Notes: a model not told the origin generated them from the letters alone. Positions 14,675 to 23,095 are shown, counted from the stretch's first letter. The stretch: 43,547 nucleotides of DNA from an uncultured Ectothiorhodospiraceae bacterium (GCA_937867305.1 CALMKJ010000136.1:1-43547), one strand, 5' to 3'. Numbers and translations are program-made.

Positions 14675-16909
14675 GTGCAGTCCGATGCAGGCATGCAGAG
14701 TCTTCAAACAGTGACTCCGGGAGGGTCAGGTCCCACCCGGCGACGGTACCTGCTGACCGGTGCCCTTGCGCTCGTCGCGCTTGCCCTGTCGCCGGCAGGG
14801 GCCGTCGCGCCGCTCTCGCAAGCGCAAGCGGGGCCCGCCGCACTCGCCCCGACGGCGAGCCAGGTGAAGGCCACCAGTCTCATCACCCGCATCATCGACA
14901 AGCAGCATTATCTGAACGTGAGCCTCGACGACGCGTTCTCGAGTCGCGTGTTCGAGAGGTATCTGGAGAACCTGGACCCGAATCGCAGCTACTTCCTGGC
15001 GGAGGACGTGGCCCGCATGTCCCGGTACCGGGACAAGCTGGACGACGCGTTGCGCCAGGCCCGCCTGGATGCCGCGTACCAGATCTTCGCGGTCTATCGG
15101 GCGCGGCTCGGCGAGCGGGCGCGTCAAGCGCTTGCGTTGCTCGACGGGCCCTTCGATTTCACCCGGGACGAGGATTTCCGGATCGACCGCAAGAATGCCC
15201 CGTGGCCGCGCGACCGCAAGGAGCTCGACGAGGTCTGGCGTCAGCGGGTGAAGAACGACGTGCTCAATCTCATGCTGGCGGGACGGACCCAGAAGGAGGC
15301 CGAGCGCACGCTCAGGCGCCGTTACGAGGCCCTTGCGCGCAGGGCGGAGCAGTTCAACGCGGAGGACGTGTTTCAGATCTTCATGAATGCCTACGCGGGC
15401 AGCATCGAGCCACACACCGCGTATCTCTCTCCGCGCAACTCGGAGAATTTCCAGATCCAGTTGAGCCTGTCCCTGGAGGGGATCGGGGCGGCGCTGCAGG
15501 GCGAGGATGAATACACGGTCGTCCAGCGGGTCATCCCCGGCGGTCCGGCCAGCCTGAGCGGGCAATTGCAGGCCCAGGACCGCGTCACGGCGGTGGGGCA
15601 GGGCCCGGACGGCCTGCTGGTGGACGTCGTCGGTTGGCGCCTCGACGACGTGGTCGAGCTGATCCGCGGGCCGAAGGGGTCGACGGTGCGGCTCGAGGTG
15701 CTGCCAAAGGGTGCCCCGGATGGCGGGCCCCGCAAGATCGTGACGTTCACCCGCGACCGGGTGCGCCTGGAGGAGCAGGCGGCCAAACGCTCCGTCATCG
15801 AGGTCTTTGGCCTGGACGGGGCGCCTCGGCGCATCGGGGTGGTCAACATCCCGACCTTCTATCTGGACGCCGCCGCGCGGGCCCGGGGAGAGACCGACTA
15901 CCGGAGCACCGCCCGGGACGTCGCGCGGCTCCTCGCGGAGTTGGAAAGGGAGGGGGTGGACGGTGTCGTGCTCGACCTGCGGGGGGATGGAGGGGGCGCC
16001 CTGAGCGAGGCGGTGGAGTTGAGCGGGCTGTTCATTCCCACGGGCCCGGTGGTGCAGATCCGTGACGCGACCGGCAAGGTCCAGGTCCTGGAAGACGGGG
16101 ATGACACCGTTGCCTACGCGGGACCGCTGATGGTGCTGGTCGACCGGGAGAGCGCCTCGGCCTCGGAGATCGTCGCGGCAGCCCTGCAGGACTACGGTCG
16201 CGCCCTCGTCGTGGGGGAACCGACGTTCGGCAAAGGCACCGTCCAGAGCCTGATCGACCTCTCCCGGCTCGCCCGCGGGGCGGCCGGCGACCTGGGCCAG
16301 CTCAAGGCTACGGTGGCGCAGTTCTTCCGGATCAACGGCAGCAGCACTCAGCACCGTGGCGTGGTGCCCGACCTGACGCTCCCGACCGCATCCGACCCGT
16401 CGACGGACGGAGAGCGCTCGTTCGACAACGCCATCCCCTGGGCGAAGGTGGAGGCGGCCCGCTACCGGGTCGGCGGTGATCTGCTGTCCCTCTTGCCGAC
16501 CCTGCGCGCCCGCCATCAGTTGCGGGTGGGGGTCGACCCGGGTTTCCGCTGGCTGCTCGAAGAGGGTGCGGCGCAACTGGCCGTGTCCAACCGTTCCACG
16601 ACCTCACTGGCGGAGAATCGCCGCCGCGCCGAGCGCGAGGCGGAGCGGCGGGCGCGCTACGAGCGGGAAAGCCAGTTCCGCCTGGCCCGCGGCCTGGCTC
16701 CCCGCAAGGAAGGAGAAGAGGAGGAGACGGACGCCTCGGCTGCGAAGAGCCCCGAAGAGGACGTCTGGCTCATCGAGACTGCGCACATCCTCGCGGACAT
16801 GGTGGATCTGGTCCGGTCCTCGCCCCGACTGCGCACGGTGGGCGGTGGCGCGGGGGGCCTGGCGGCGGCCTGCGTCTCGGGGCCCTGCGCGGACAACCCC
16901 GGACTCTGA
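14675..16909 (+). CDS. prc: Tail-specific (C-terminal processing) protease
   Basis: Prc is a periplasmic S41 serine protease that trims or degrades proteins by their C-termini. The 744-residue protein has an N-terminal export signal, then the Prc N-domain, a PDZ domain (about 270-350; ENFQIQLSLSLEGIG to GPKGSTVRLEV) and the catalytic core. The dyad is Ser495 (SASASE) and Lys520 (TFGKGTVQ), 25 residues apart as in E. coli. Start GTG 14675 has GGGAGCGG upstream; ATG 14693 is the alternative. The leader contains TRRRYLLTG before the hydrophobic stretch, resembling a Tat motif, which is unusual for Prc. Confidence 0.95.
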   Translation: MQSDAGMQSLQTVTPGGSGPTRRRYLLTGALALVALALSPAGAVAPLSQAQAGPAALAPTASQVKATSLITRIIDKQHYLNVSLDDAFSSRVFERYLENLDPNRSYFLAEDVARMSRYRDKLDDALRQARLDAAYQIFAVYRARLGERARQALALLDGPFDFTRDEDFRIDRKNAPWPRDRKELDEVWRQRVKNDVLNLMLAGRTQKEAERTLRRRYEALARRAEQFNAEDVFQIFMNAYAGSIEPHTAYLSPRNSENFQIQLSLSLEGIGAALQGEDEYTVVQRVIPGGPASLSGQLQAQDRVTAVGQGPDGLLVDVVGWRLDDVVELIRGPKGSTVRLEVLPKGAPDGGPRKIVTFTRDRVRLEEQAAKRSVIEVFGLDGAPRRIGVVNIPTFYLDAAARARGETDYRSTARDVARLLAELEREGVDGVVLDLRGDGGGALSEAVELSGLFIPTGPVVQIRDATGKVQVLEDGDDTVAYAGPLMVLVDRESASASEIVAAALQDYGRALVVGEPTFGKGTVQSLIDLSRLARGAAGDLGQLKATVAQFFRINGSSTQHRGVVPDLTLPTASDPSTDGERSFDNAIPWAKVEAARYRVGGDLLSLLPTLRARHQLRVGVDPGFRWLLEEGAAQLAVSNRSTTSLAENRRRAEREAERRARYERESQFRLARGLAPRKEGEEEETDASAAKSPEEDVWLIETAHILADMVDLVRSSPRLRTVGGGAGGLAAACVSGPCADNPGL

Positions 16910-16980
16910 CCCGGACCCTCAGGAGGCGGGTCGTCGCGCAGGCCGATTCGTCGCGCAGGGTGCGGGAGTGACCGGGCTCC

Positions 16981-18246
16981 TCAGCCGAGGGAGCGGGTCG
17001 TGGGGGCGCTCGGGAGCGAGGAGATGTGCTGCCGGCGCTGCAGCCAGTCCCTCAGCCGTACCACGTCCGCGAAGGGCGTGTATCGGCCGTCTCCGTTCAA
17101 CAGCACGATCAGCAGGGGCCGCTGCGCGATGTCCGCCTGCATCACGAGGCAACGTCCTGCCTCGTTGATGTAGCCGGTCTTGCTCAGGCCGATGTCCCAG
17201 TCTTCCGCCCTCACCAGACGGTTCGTGTTGCGGAACTCCAGGCTTCCGGAGTCCTCGGGGAGCGCCAGGGTGTACTGGGGGGTGGTGGTCACCTGACGAA
17301 TGGTGGGATACGCGTAGGCGGCCTTCACCATCCGTACGAGGTCCTGGGCCGTGGACGTGTTCGCCGGGTTCAGGCCCGTCGGGTCCGCGAAGCGGCTGTC
17401 CACCATACCGAGTGCCCTCGCCTTGCGGTTCATGGCGGCGACGAACTCGGGCTTGCCTCCGGGGTAGGTGCGTCCGAGGGCCGAAGCGGCCCGGTTGTCC
17501 GACGAGACGAGGGCCAGGTAGAGCAGTTCGTGGCGGGTCAGTTGGGTGCCCAGGGGGAGCCGCGAGCGCGACCCCTTCAGCCAGTCCACGTCCTCGTCGG
17601 TCACCTCGAGGGTCTCTTCCAGCGGCAGACGGGCATCGAGCACCACCATCGCGGTCATCAGCTTGGTGATGGAGGCGATGGGCAGGCGCGTCTCGCTGTT
17701 CTTCTCGTAGAGCACGGCGTTCTGCCGCTGATCGACGATGAGCGCCGAGCCGGAGGCCAGGTGCAGGTGGTCGGGACTCGACTCGGCCACCGCGGAGATC
17801 GCGGGGACGGGCGTTGGCCGGTGTGTCACGCAGAGGGCGGCCCTGCCGCGGGGGAAGGAGGCCCGTGCGAGCGCCGGGGCGCCCTGGCGCGACTTCTTCA
17901 CCGCCACGCGCGCTGGCGCCGACCGGGAGCCCGAGGCAGCGCGGGGACCGGTGCGGGAGACGGCGGTGGGGGTCTTCCCGGGTGTCCTGCGGGTGGCTGT
18001 TGCCTTTGTGGACGAGGCCTTGGCAGTGGTGGCCCTGGCGGACGTCCCCCTGGCGCCAGTCGCCCGGGCCGCTGTGCCCTTGGCCGGTGCGGTGCCGACG
18101 GTCCGGGCCGGGGTGGCGGTGCGGCTGCTCGCCGGGCGCACGGCCGTCGCCTTGTTCGAAGAGGAGGCGTTGCCGGTCGCCGGCGCGGCCAGAGCCGGCG
18201 TGCTGGCGACAAGGAGCATGCTCAGAATGGTTGCCACCTTTCGCAC
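16981..18246 (-). CDS. pbpG: D-alanyl-D-alanine endopeptidase (PBP7-like)
   Basis: This periplasmic S11 peptidase should cleave D-Ala-meso-DAP crosslinks. The 421-residue protein has a signal peptide (ILSMLLVASTPALA), then about 110 residues of low-complexity Ala/Thr/Ser/Arg/Lys sequence before the catalytic domain. The three active-site motifs are present: SITK (SxxK), SSDN (SxN) and KTGYINEAG. The GTG at 18246 is chosen because GAGGGAGA precedes it. The basic linker is absent from E. coli PbpG and may bind peptidoglycan or outer-membrane anions. The gene converges with prc. Confidence 0.93.
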   Translation of the reverse strand: MRKVATILSMLLVASTPALAAPATGNASSSNKATAVRPASSRTATPARTVGTAPAKGTAARATGARGTSARATTAKASSTKATATRRTPGKTPTAVSRTGPRAASGSRSAPARVAVKKSRQGAPALARASFPRGRAALCVTHRPTPVPAISAVAESSPDHLHLASGSALIVDQRQNAVLYEKNSETRLPIASITKLMTAMVVLDARLPLEETLEVTDEDVDWLKGSRSRLPLGTQLTRHELLYLALVSSDNRAASALGRTYPGGKPEFVAAMNRKARALGMVDSRFADPTGLNPANTSTAQDLVRMVKAAYAYPTIRQVTTTPQYTLALPEDSGSLEFRNTNRLVRAEDWDIGLSKTGYINEAGRCLVMQADIAQRPLLIVLLNGDGRYTPFADVVRLRDWLQRRQHISSLPSAPTTRSLG

Positions 18247-18272
18247 GTTGGTCTCCCTCGGTTGCACCCGGT

Positions 18273-18309
18273 GTCTGGCGATCTACATCGGCCAGACTTC
18301 GAAAGTATA
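18273..18309 (-). promoter_or_regulatory. pbpG -10 element and leader hairpin
   Basis: TATACT (18304-18309, minus strand) is a good -10, without a clear -35. The predicted start near 18297 coincides with a GTCTGG/CCAGAC hairpin (18273-18297), so the transcript would begin in a stem-loop. Confidence 0.4.
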
Positions 18310-18405
18310 GAGGGTTATGCGCGCACTCTCATGACGCGCCTCAAGTATCGAGCCAGGAACGCCAGCGGTCCAGTCCCTCGGCGGCGTGTCACTCGGTCCC
18401 GCTGG

Positions 18406-18891
18406 TCACCAACGGAGCTCGAGCAGGCCCCGGAACCATGCGCGCAGCGCACCCCAGCGGGCGGCGAGACCCCGGCGCTCGAGTTGGGCAATCCGCTGGT
18501 TCATCTCCCGCAGCGTGTAGACGATGACCTCGTCGTAGCTGACCGTTCCCTCGGGGGCGGTGCCACGTGCCTCCGTGGTGACCGGCGCGGGCGTCGGAGC
18601 CGGGCTGGCGGGGGCAAGCGGCGTGGGACCTGTCCCGGCGGCCGCACGGGGCGTGGGGTCTGCGCCGGCGGCCGCAGCGGGCGGTGCCGGTGGCCCAGGT
18701 ATCTTGGCTCCCAGCTGTTCCCGTGGGGGGCCGAGGCGGGTCACGGGGCTCGGGGGCTCACGGGAGATCGCCGGCTTGAGCTTGATGGGCTTCTGCGGCC
18801 GCTGACTGTAGTCGCGGGTACGCCGCGCGGCGGGTGCCGGGGCCTCGCTGGCGGGGGTGGCTTCGGGGTCGCCGGACTTCTCGCGCGGCAA
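18406..18891 (-). CDS. Pro/Ala-rich hypothetical protein
   Basis: I do not recognise this 161-residue protein. Its N-terminal two thirds is Pro/Ala/Thr-rich and probably disordered, with a basic patch (RRTRDYSQRPQKPIKLKPA). The last 45 residues look folded and amphipathic (VSYDEVIVYTLREMNQRIAQ, then Trp/Arg/Leu-rich). No signal peptide is visible. TTG 18891 is taken as the start because GGAGG lies 8 nt upstream and a promoter sits at 18929-18957; a GTG at 19017 would lie upstream of that promoter. Confidence 0.5.
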   Translation of the reverse strand: MPREKSGDPEATPASEAPAPAARRTRDYSQRPQKPIKLKPAISREPPSPVTRLGPPREQLGAKIPGPPAPPAAAAGADPTPRAAAGTGPTPLAPASPAPTPAPVTTEARGTAPEGTVSYDEVIVYTLREMNQRIAQLERRGLAARWGALRAWFRGLLELRW

Positions 18892-18928
18892 GAGCGTGTC
18901 CTCCAGAGGGCTCGGTGCTGAGGACCCT

Positions 18929-18957
18929 ATGGTAGCCGAGGTGGCGGGCACCCCCAA
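18929..18957 (-). promoter_or_regulatory. Sigma-70 promoter of the Pro/Ala-rich gene
   Basis: On the minus strand TTGGGG (18952-18957) and TACCAT (18929-18934) are 17 bp apart. The predicted leader to the TTG start is about 31 nt. Confidence 0.4.
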
Positions 18958-18998
18958 AGAAGGGTCATGGGGGACCCCACGCCCCCGGGCCTCTTGCG

Positions 18999-19028
18999 TT
19001 GACAGCCTCGCGGGCACCGGGCTAGCGT
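18999..19028 (+). promoter_or_regulatory. Promoter of the B12 riboswitch operon
   Basis: A perfect TTGACA -35 (18999-19004) is followed after 18 bp by a weak TAGCGT -10 (19023-19028). The predicted start near 19035 is the first base of the riboswitch P1 stem, which supports both calls. Confidence 0.55.
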
Positions 19029-19035
19029 GGCGCCT

Positions 19036-19231
19036 GCCAGGTGCCCGACGGCCGTCCAGGTCCGCCGGGTGAAACGGGAAACCGGTGCGTGCCCGCCCAT
19101 CGAGCGGCGCAAGGCCGGTGCTGCCCCCGCAACGGTAAGTGAGTCGAGGCGGATCCGGACGCCACTGCGCGCAGGCGTGGGAAGGCGGTCCGCCGGCGAG
19201 AGCCGCTCACGAGCCCGGAGACCGGCCTGGC
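19036..19231 (+). promoter_or_regulatory. Cobalamin (B12) riboswitch
   Basis: All the conserved blocks of a cobalamin riboswitch are present in order. P1 closes GCCAGG (19036-19041) with CCTGGC (19226-19231). Then come GGGAA-ACC-GGTG (19076-19087), the B12 box GCTGCCCCCGCAAC with GGTAAG (19120-19139), GCCACTG (19161-19167), GGGAAGGC (19179-19186) and GAGCCCGGAGACCGG (19211-19225). Bound adenosylcobalamin normally switches expression off. No terminator with a T-run follows, so control is probably translational, through the ribosome site GGAGGG just before the GTG at 19277. Confidence 0.93.
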
Positions 19232-19276
19232 GTGGTCCAGTCGTATGTCGCGGTGGGCGACGGCGCGGAGGGTCTC

Positions 19277-20953
19277 GTGGGGTCGTCAGCGAATGTCCGC
19301 AAGTTCTTGACGTGGGCCGTCCTCGCGGTGGCCAGTGCCGGCGGCGCCGGCAAGCAGGCCTCGCTGTACCTCAGGGGAACCAGCGCCAAGGACGTTCTGG
19401 TTCTGGTCGACGGGGTGCGCGCGGGGTCGGCCACCGGCGGTGGTTTCGCCTGGGAGTTCCTGCCCGTTGCCGAGCTCGACCGGGTCGAGATCGTGAGGGG
19501 GCCCCGCTCGAGTCTCTACGGACCGGATGCGGTCGGGGGCGTCGTCCAGGTCTTCACCCGGCGGGCGGAGGAGGAGGGCACGGTCCTCTCGGCGCGGGCG
19601 GGCGCGGGCAACCGCGGGACCCTCCTGGGGCAGGCCGGACTCTCGGCGAGTGACGGAGGGTCCGAGGTGACGGTCCACGCCAGCGGCTTCGAAACCACAG
19701 GGGCCAACGCCCGCCGGCCTGCCCTCGTCTTCGGGACCCTGCTCGACGAGCCGGACCGGGACGGATACCGGAACCACGCCGTGTCGGGGCGGGTCGCCCA
19801 CCGTTTCGGGCCCGCGGCGGCGGCCTCGCTCCAGGTGCTCCACGCCGAGGGCACCACCGAGTACGACGGCTTCCCCTTCGACACCAACGAGACCGATTTC
19901 ACGCAAGAGGCCCTCGGCGCCAGGCTGGACCTGCGGCCGCTCGAGGGCTGGCAATCCTCGCTCGCAGTGGGGCGAAGCCTGGACCGCCGGCGTGAGCACC
20001 GGGACGGTGGCGCGGTCCCGCCGTCCCGGTTCGACACCGAGTCGCGGACCTTCTCCTGGCAGAACGATGTCCCGGTAGGCCCGGGGCTCCTGACCATCGG
20101 CGCCGACCGCCTGGAGCAGCGCGTCGACAGCTCGATCGACTACGACCGGCGATCGCGCACGGTCAATGGGGTGTTCGTCGAGCTGCAGGCCCGGGCCGGG
20201 GCACACCGGGCCGTGCTCGGGGGACGTGTCGACGACAACAGCCAGTTCGGCACGGCGAAGACGGGTAACCTCGCGTGGGGGTACGAGTTCGTGCCCGGCT
20301 GGGAGGTCGTCGCGTCCTGGGGTACGGCATTTCGCGCCCCCACGTTCAACGAGCTCTACTATCCCGGTTTCGGCAATCCCGACCTGCGCCCGGAGCGATC
20401 GCACAGCGTGGAGTTGAGCGTCGCCGGCCGCGAGGGGGCGTGGATCCCGCGGGTCTCGGTCTTCCGTACCCGGATCCACAACCTGGTCGCGTTCCCGGCG
20501 CCGGACTACGTCGGCCAGAACGTGGACCGGGCGGAGATCGACGGGCTCGAGCTGGAGCTCTCGGGCAGCCTCGGGACCTGGGAGCCCCGGGTTGCGCTCA
20601 CCTGGCTCGACCCGCGGGACCGGGCCACCGGGAACCACCTCCCGCGCCGCCCGCGAGAGGCGGCGGTCTTCGAGCTGGACCGCCCCTGGGGTCGCGCGCG
20701 AGCGGGCCTGACCTGGGTGGTGGAGGGGGCACGGTACGACGACCCGGCGAACCGGGAGCGTCTGGGCGGCTTCGGCGTGCTCGACCTGCGGGGCCGCTAC
20801 CGCATCGGTGGGGGCTGGACCCTCGAGGCGCGCGCCGGGAACGTCCTCGACCACGACTACGAGACCGTCGCAGGCTATCCCGAGTCGGGCCGCAGCCTGT
20901 TCTTCTCCATCGGCTACACGATGGGCGGCGCTGACACGACCAGCGGGTCGTGA
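19277..20953 (+). CDS. btuB: BtuB-like TonB-dependent receptor, N-terminal plug truncated
   Basis: This is an outer-membrane cobalamin receptor homologue of 558 residues. GTG 19277 is chosen because GGAGGG lies 4 nt upstream; a signal peptide follows (VRKFLTWAVLAVASAGG). The sequence then passes directly to GKQASLYLRGT, which in BtuB lies about 60 residues into the mature plug. The TonB box and the start of the plug are missing. The rest is intact: DVLVLVDGV, VEIVRGPRSSLYG, GGVVQVFTRR, then a complete-looking barrel (FRAPTFNELYYPGFGNP, NLRPERS-like DLRPERS, terminal strand). The junction is in a GGCGGCGCCGGC repeat. Without a TonB box active transport is doubtful. Downstream genes also concern B12. 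Confidence 0.85.
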   Translation: MGSSANVRKFLTWAVLAVASAGGAGKQASLYLRGTSAKDVLVLVDGVRAGSATGGGFAWEFLPVAELDRVEIVRGPRSSLYGPDAVGGVVQVFTRRAEEEGTVLSARAGAGNRGTLLGQAGLSASDGGSEVTVHASGFETTGANARRPALVFGTLLDEPDRDGYRNHAVSGRVAHRFGPAAAASLQVLHAEGTTEYDGFPFDTNETDFTQEALGARLDLRPLEGWQSSLAVGRSLDRRREHRDGGAVPPSRFDTESRTFSWQNDVPVGPGLLTIGADRLEQRVDSSIDYDRRSRTVNGVFVELQARAGAHRAVLGGRVDDNSQFGTAKTGNLAWGYEFVPGWEVVASWGTAFRAPTFNELYYPGFGNPDLRPERSHSVELSVAGREGAWIPRVSVFRTRIHNLVAFPAPDYVGQNVDRAEIDGLELELSGSLGTWEPRVALTWLDPRDRATGNHLPRRPREAAVFELDRPWGRARAGLTWVVEGARYDDPANRERLGGFGVLDLRGRYRIGGGWTLEARAGNVLDHDYETVAGYPESGRSLFFSIGYTMGGADTTSGS

Positions 20954-21015
20954 GTGCCCGGGACGCCGGAGGCTTGCCTAGGCATGCCCGCGGGCCAGGG
21001 TGTAACCTCGGGCCC

Positions 21016-21570
21016 ATGGGCCAGCGTCTCACCCGCATCTACACGCGCACCGGCGACGACGGTACCACCGGGCTCGGTGACGGAAGCCGGGTCGCCAAGG
21101 ACGCCTTGCGGGTCGAGGTGATGGGCGAGGTGGACGAGCTCAACAGCCACATCGGCGCCGTGCTGGCGCATCCCGTGCCGGTGGCGGTCCGGGAGCCCCT
21201 GCTGGCGATTCAGCACGACCTGTTCGACGTGGGCGGGGAGCTCGCGGTGCCCGGCCGGCAGGTGATGGGCGCGGCGCAGGTACGGAGGCTCGAGGTGGCG
21301 CTGGACGCCCTCAACGCCGACCTGCCCACGCTGCGCGAGTTCGTCCTGCCGGGCGGGAGCCCCGAGGCCGCCACGTGCCACGTGGCGCGCGCCGTCTGCC
21401 GGCGTGCGGAGCGTCGCCTGGTGACCCTGGGGCGCACGGAGTTCGTGAACCCGTACACCCGGCAGTACCTGAACCGGCTTTCGGACCTCCTGTTCGTGCT
21501 CGCCCGGGTGTTGACCCGGAACGCGGGCAGCGGCGAGGTCCTCTGGCAGCCCCGGGGCGAGGAGGATTGA
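21016..21570 (+). CDS. Cob(I)alamin adenosyltransferase, PduO type
   Basis: The enzyme adenosylates cob(I)alamin with ATP to make coenzyme B12. The 184-residue protein has the N-terminal ATP-binding TRTGDDGTTGL, the central VDELNSHIG, and the C-terminal YLNRLSDLLFVLAR followed by R-N-x-G-S-G-E-V-L-W, the PduO signature. ATG 21016 is used since the family motif begins within ten residues. It is the second gene under the cobalamin riboswitch. Its product would supply the riboswitch ligand. Confidence 0.95.
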   Translation: MGQRLTRIYTRTGDDGTTGLGDGSRVAKDALRVEVMGEVDELNSHIGAVLAHPVPVAVREPLLAIQHDLFDVGGELAVPGRQVMGAAQVRRLEVALDALNADLPTLREFVLPGGSPEAATCHVARAVCRRAERRLVTLGRTEFVNPYTRQYLNRLSDLLFVLARVLTRNAGSGEVLWQPRGEED

Positions 21571-21591
21571 GTGAGCGTTGGGAGGTCGGAG

Positions 21592-22140
21592 ATGAGGCGT
21601 GTGCTGACGCAGGTGCTGGCGCTGGTGGCTGTGGCGGCGCTGACCCGCCTGGTGCCCCACCCCCCGAACTTCGTCCCGCTGGGCGCCATGGCGCTGCTCT
21701 CGGGTGCGCTGCTCGGCGGGCGGGGCCTCGCTTATGCCTTGCCCCTGGGCGCGATGTTCCTGGGCGACCTGGTGCTCGGCCTGCACGCGCACGTCCCCGC
21801 GGTCTACGGGGCGATGGGCGCGGTGGTCTGGGTGGGCACCCGCCTCGGCGGGCGCCGGGGCCTGGTCCCGGTGAGCGCGGCGTCGCTGGCAGGCTCCACC
21901 CTGTTCTTCCTGGTGACCAATCTTTCGGTGTGGGCCCTCGACGGCCTCTATCCGCCCACCCTGGAGGGGTTGGCGGTGTGCTACGTGGCTGCCCTGCCGT
22001 TCTTCGCGAACAGCCTGGCGGCGGACCTGCTGTACGTCTGGGTGGTCGTGGGCGCCCTGCGCTGGGCCCGGGCCAGACCCGAGCGGGAGCTCGCAGCGTT
22101 CCAGGGTCCGGGTGCCGATCCGGTCAGGGCCGCTTCCTGA
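21592..22140 (+). CDS. DUF6580-family membrane protein, putative transporter component
   Basis: This is a 182-residue integral membrane protein with about five hydrophobic segments. It has a family-like start (LTRLVPHPPNFVPLGAMALLSGALLG) and paired membrane spans with small residues, resembling the substrate-binding (S) components of ECF vitamin transporters. ATG 21592 has GGAGG six bases upstream; GTG 21571 is a possible alternative. It follows the adenosyltransferase closely and is the third gene after the cobalamin riboswitch, suggesting a part in corrinoid uptake. That role is inferred from context. Its 3' end overlaps the convergent protease gene by 17 nt. Confidence 0.75.
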   Translation: MRRVLTQVLALVAVAALTRLVPHPPNFVPLGAMALLSGALLGGRGLAYALPLGAMFLGDLVLGLHAHVPAVYGAMGAVVWVGTRLGGRRGLVPVSAASLAGSTLFFLVTNLSVWALDGLYPPTLEGLAVCYVAALPFFANSLAADLLYVWVVVGALRWARARPERELAAFQGPGADPVRAAS

Positions 22141-22864
22141 GCTCCAGGGCCTTGCCGCTGCGGCCCATCTCCAGCCGCTCCAGGAAGGACATCCCGAGCA
22201 GCACTTCCCGGGGGTGGGGGCCGTCGATGACCCCCGCCTCCACGTCCTGAAGCTCGATCTCGCCGATTCGGACCCGCTTGAGCACGATCTCGTAGGTCTT
22301 CACCACGCCCGAGGCCGTGGCGGCGAAGGAAGGCTTCCCGACCTTCTGGTAGTCGATGCCCAGGCGTTTGGCCTGGACGCCGTTCATCGCGACCTTGCTC
22401 GCCCCGGTGTCGATCAGGAGAGTGACCGGGAATCCGTCGATGCTGCCGGCCACGGTGTAGGTCCCGTCCTCCCCCGGCCAGATGCGGACGCTCGTCTCAC
22501 GCTCGTCGGCGCCCGCGAACCGGGTGCTGATGCGGCTGCCGAGGCGGTACGTCGCCCGGTGACCGTCGACCTCGAGGACGGCCTCCCGGGCGTTGGCGCT
22601 GACGAGCTTGACGCCCTCGGGGCTCGTCTCGCCCGGACGCAGCACCCGCTGGCGGTCCCCCAGGAGCACCACCGCCCGGTCCTTGAAGAGCCCCAGGACC
22701 TGCACGGATTCCACCGCCGGTGCGGCCGCTGCGGCCATCAGGAGGGCCCAGGTGAGCGACAGCAGGGACCGGGATATCGGGCTGCGCCGCCTTGTGCTAA
22801 AAATCTCGGAAAGGATGTGCGGGGCCGCAGGCCGCAGCGGGGCTGAGGTGGGGCCCGCGGGCAT
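22124..22864 (-). CDS. Periplasmic retropepsin-like aspartic protease (clan AA, TIGR02281-type)
   Basis: The product is about 246 residues from ATG 22864. The start is uncertain because no Shine-Dalgarno is seen, and a later start within the Arg-rich segment is possible. A hydrophobic export or anchor segment (SLLSLTWALLMAAAAAPA) is followed by a beta-rich linker region and a single retropepsin domain with VTLLIDTGASKVAM (catalytic Asp) and LLGMSFLERLEM, the usual C-terminal pair of motifs. Single-domain retropepsins act as dimers. The substrate is unknown. Confidence 0.85.
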   Translation of the reverse strand: MPAGPTSAPLRPAAPHILSEIFSTRRRSPISRSLLSLTWALLMAAAAAPAVESVQVLGLFKDRAVVLLGDRQRVLRPGETSPEGVKLVSANAREAVLEVDGHRATYRLGSRISTRFAGADERETSVRIWPGEDGTYTVAGSIDGFPVTLLIDTGASKVAMNGVQAKRLGIDYQKVGKPSFAATASGVVKTYEIVLKRVRIGEIELQDVEAGVIDGPHPREVLLGMSFLERLEMGRSGKALELRKRP

Positions 22865-23034
22865 GCCGCCCGGGCACCGGGTGTTCCGGCGCGTCGAACC
22901 TTGTGCGGAGCTCATGGACCCTGTCCTCGTCTTTCGCCGCTGGGTTGGGGCTCTCGAGGGCACGGGTGACTCCCTCTCGTGCCTCGTCGGCCGCGATGCC
23001 TTCCCGGGTGGCCCTGTATCGACCGGATGTCCTC

Positions 23035-23063
23035 TTCACCTGAGCGGCGCGGGTGCCGATAAC
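23035..23063 (+). promoter_or_regulatory. Candidate sigma-70 promoter of the histidine kinase operon
   Basis: TTCACC (23035-23040) and GATAAC (23058-23063) are 17 bp apart, each matching four of six consensus bases. The leader to ATG 23096 is about 26 nt. Confidence 0.35.
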
Positions 23064-23095
23064 GTGGGGGCACCCCGGCCCAGGACGTGCCCGCC

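Noticed and set aside
11027-14707. A 1226-codon open frame antisense to metH
   Set aside because: It is the mirror of a full-length MetH with every catalytic residue. Its translation is His/Arg/Gly-rich and resembles no protein. High GC removes stop codons from the opposite strand.
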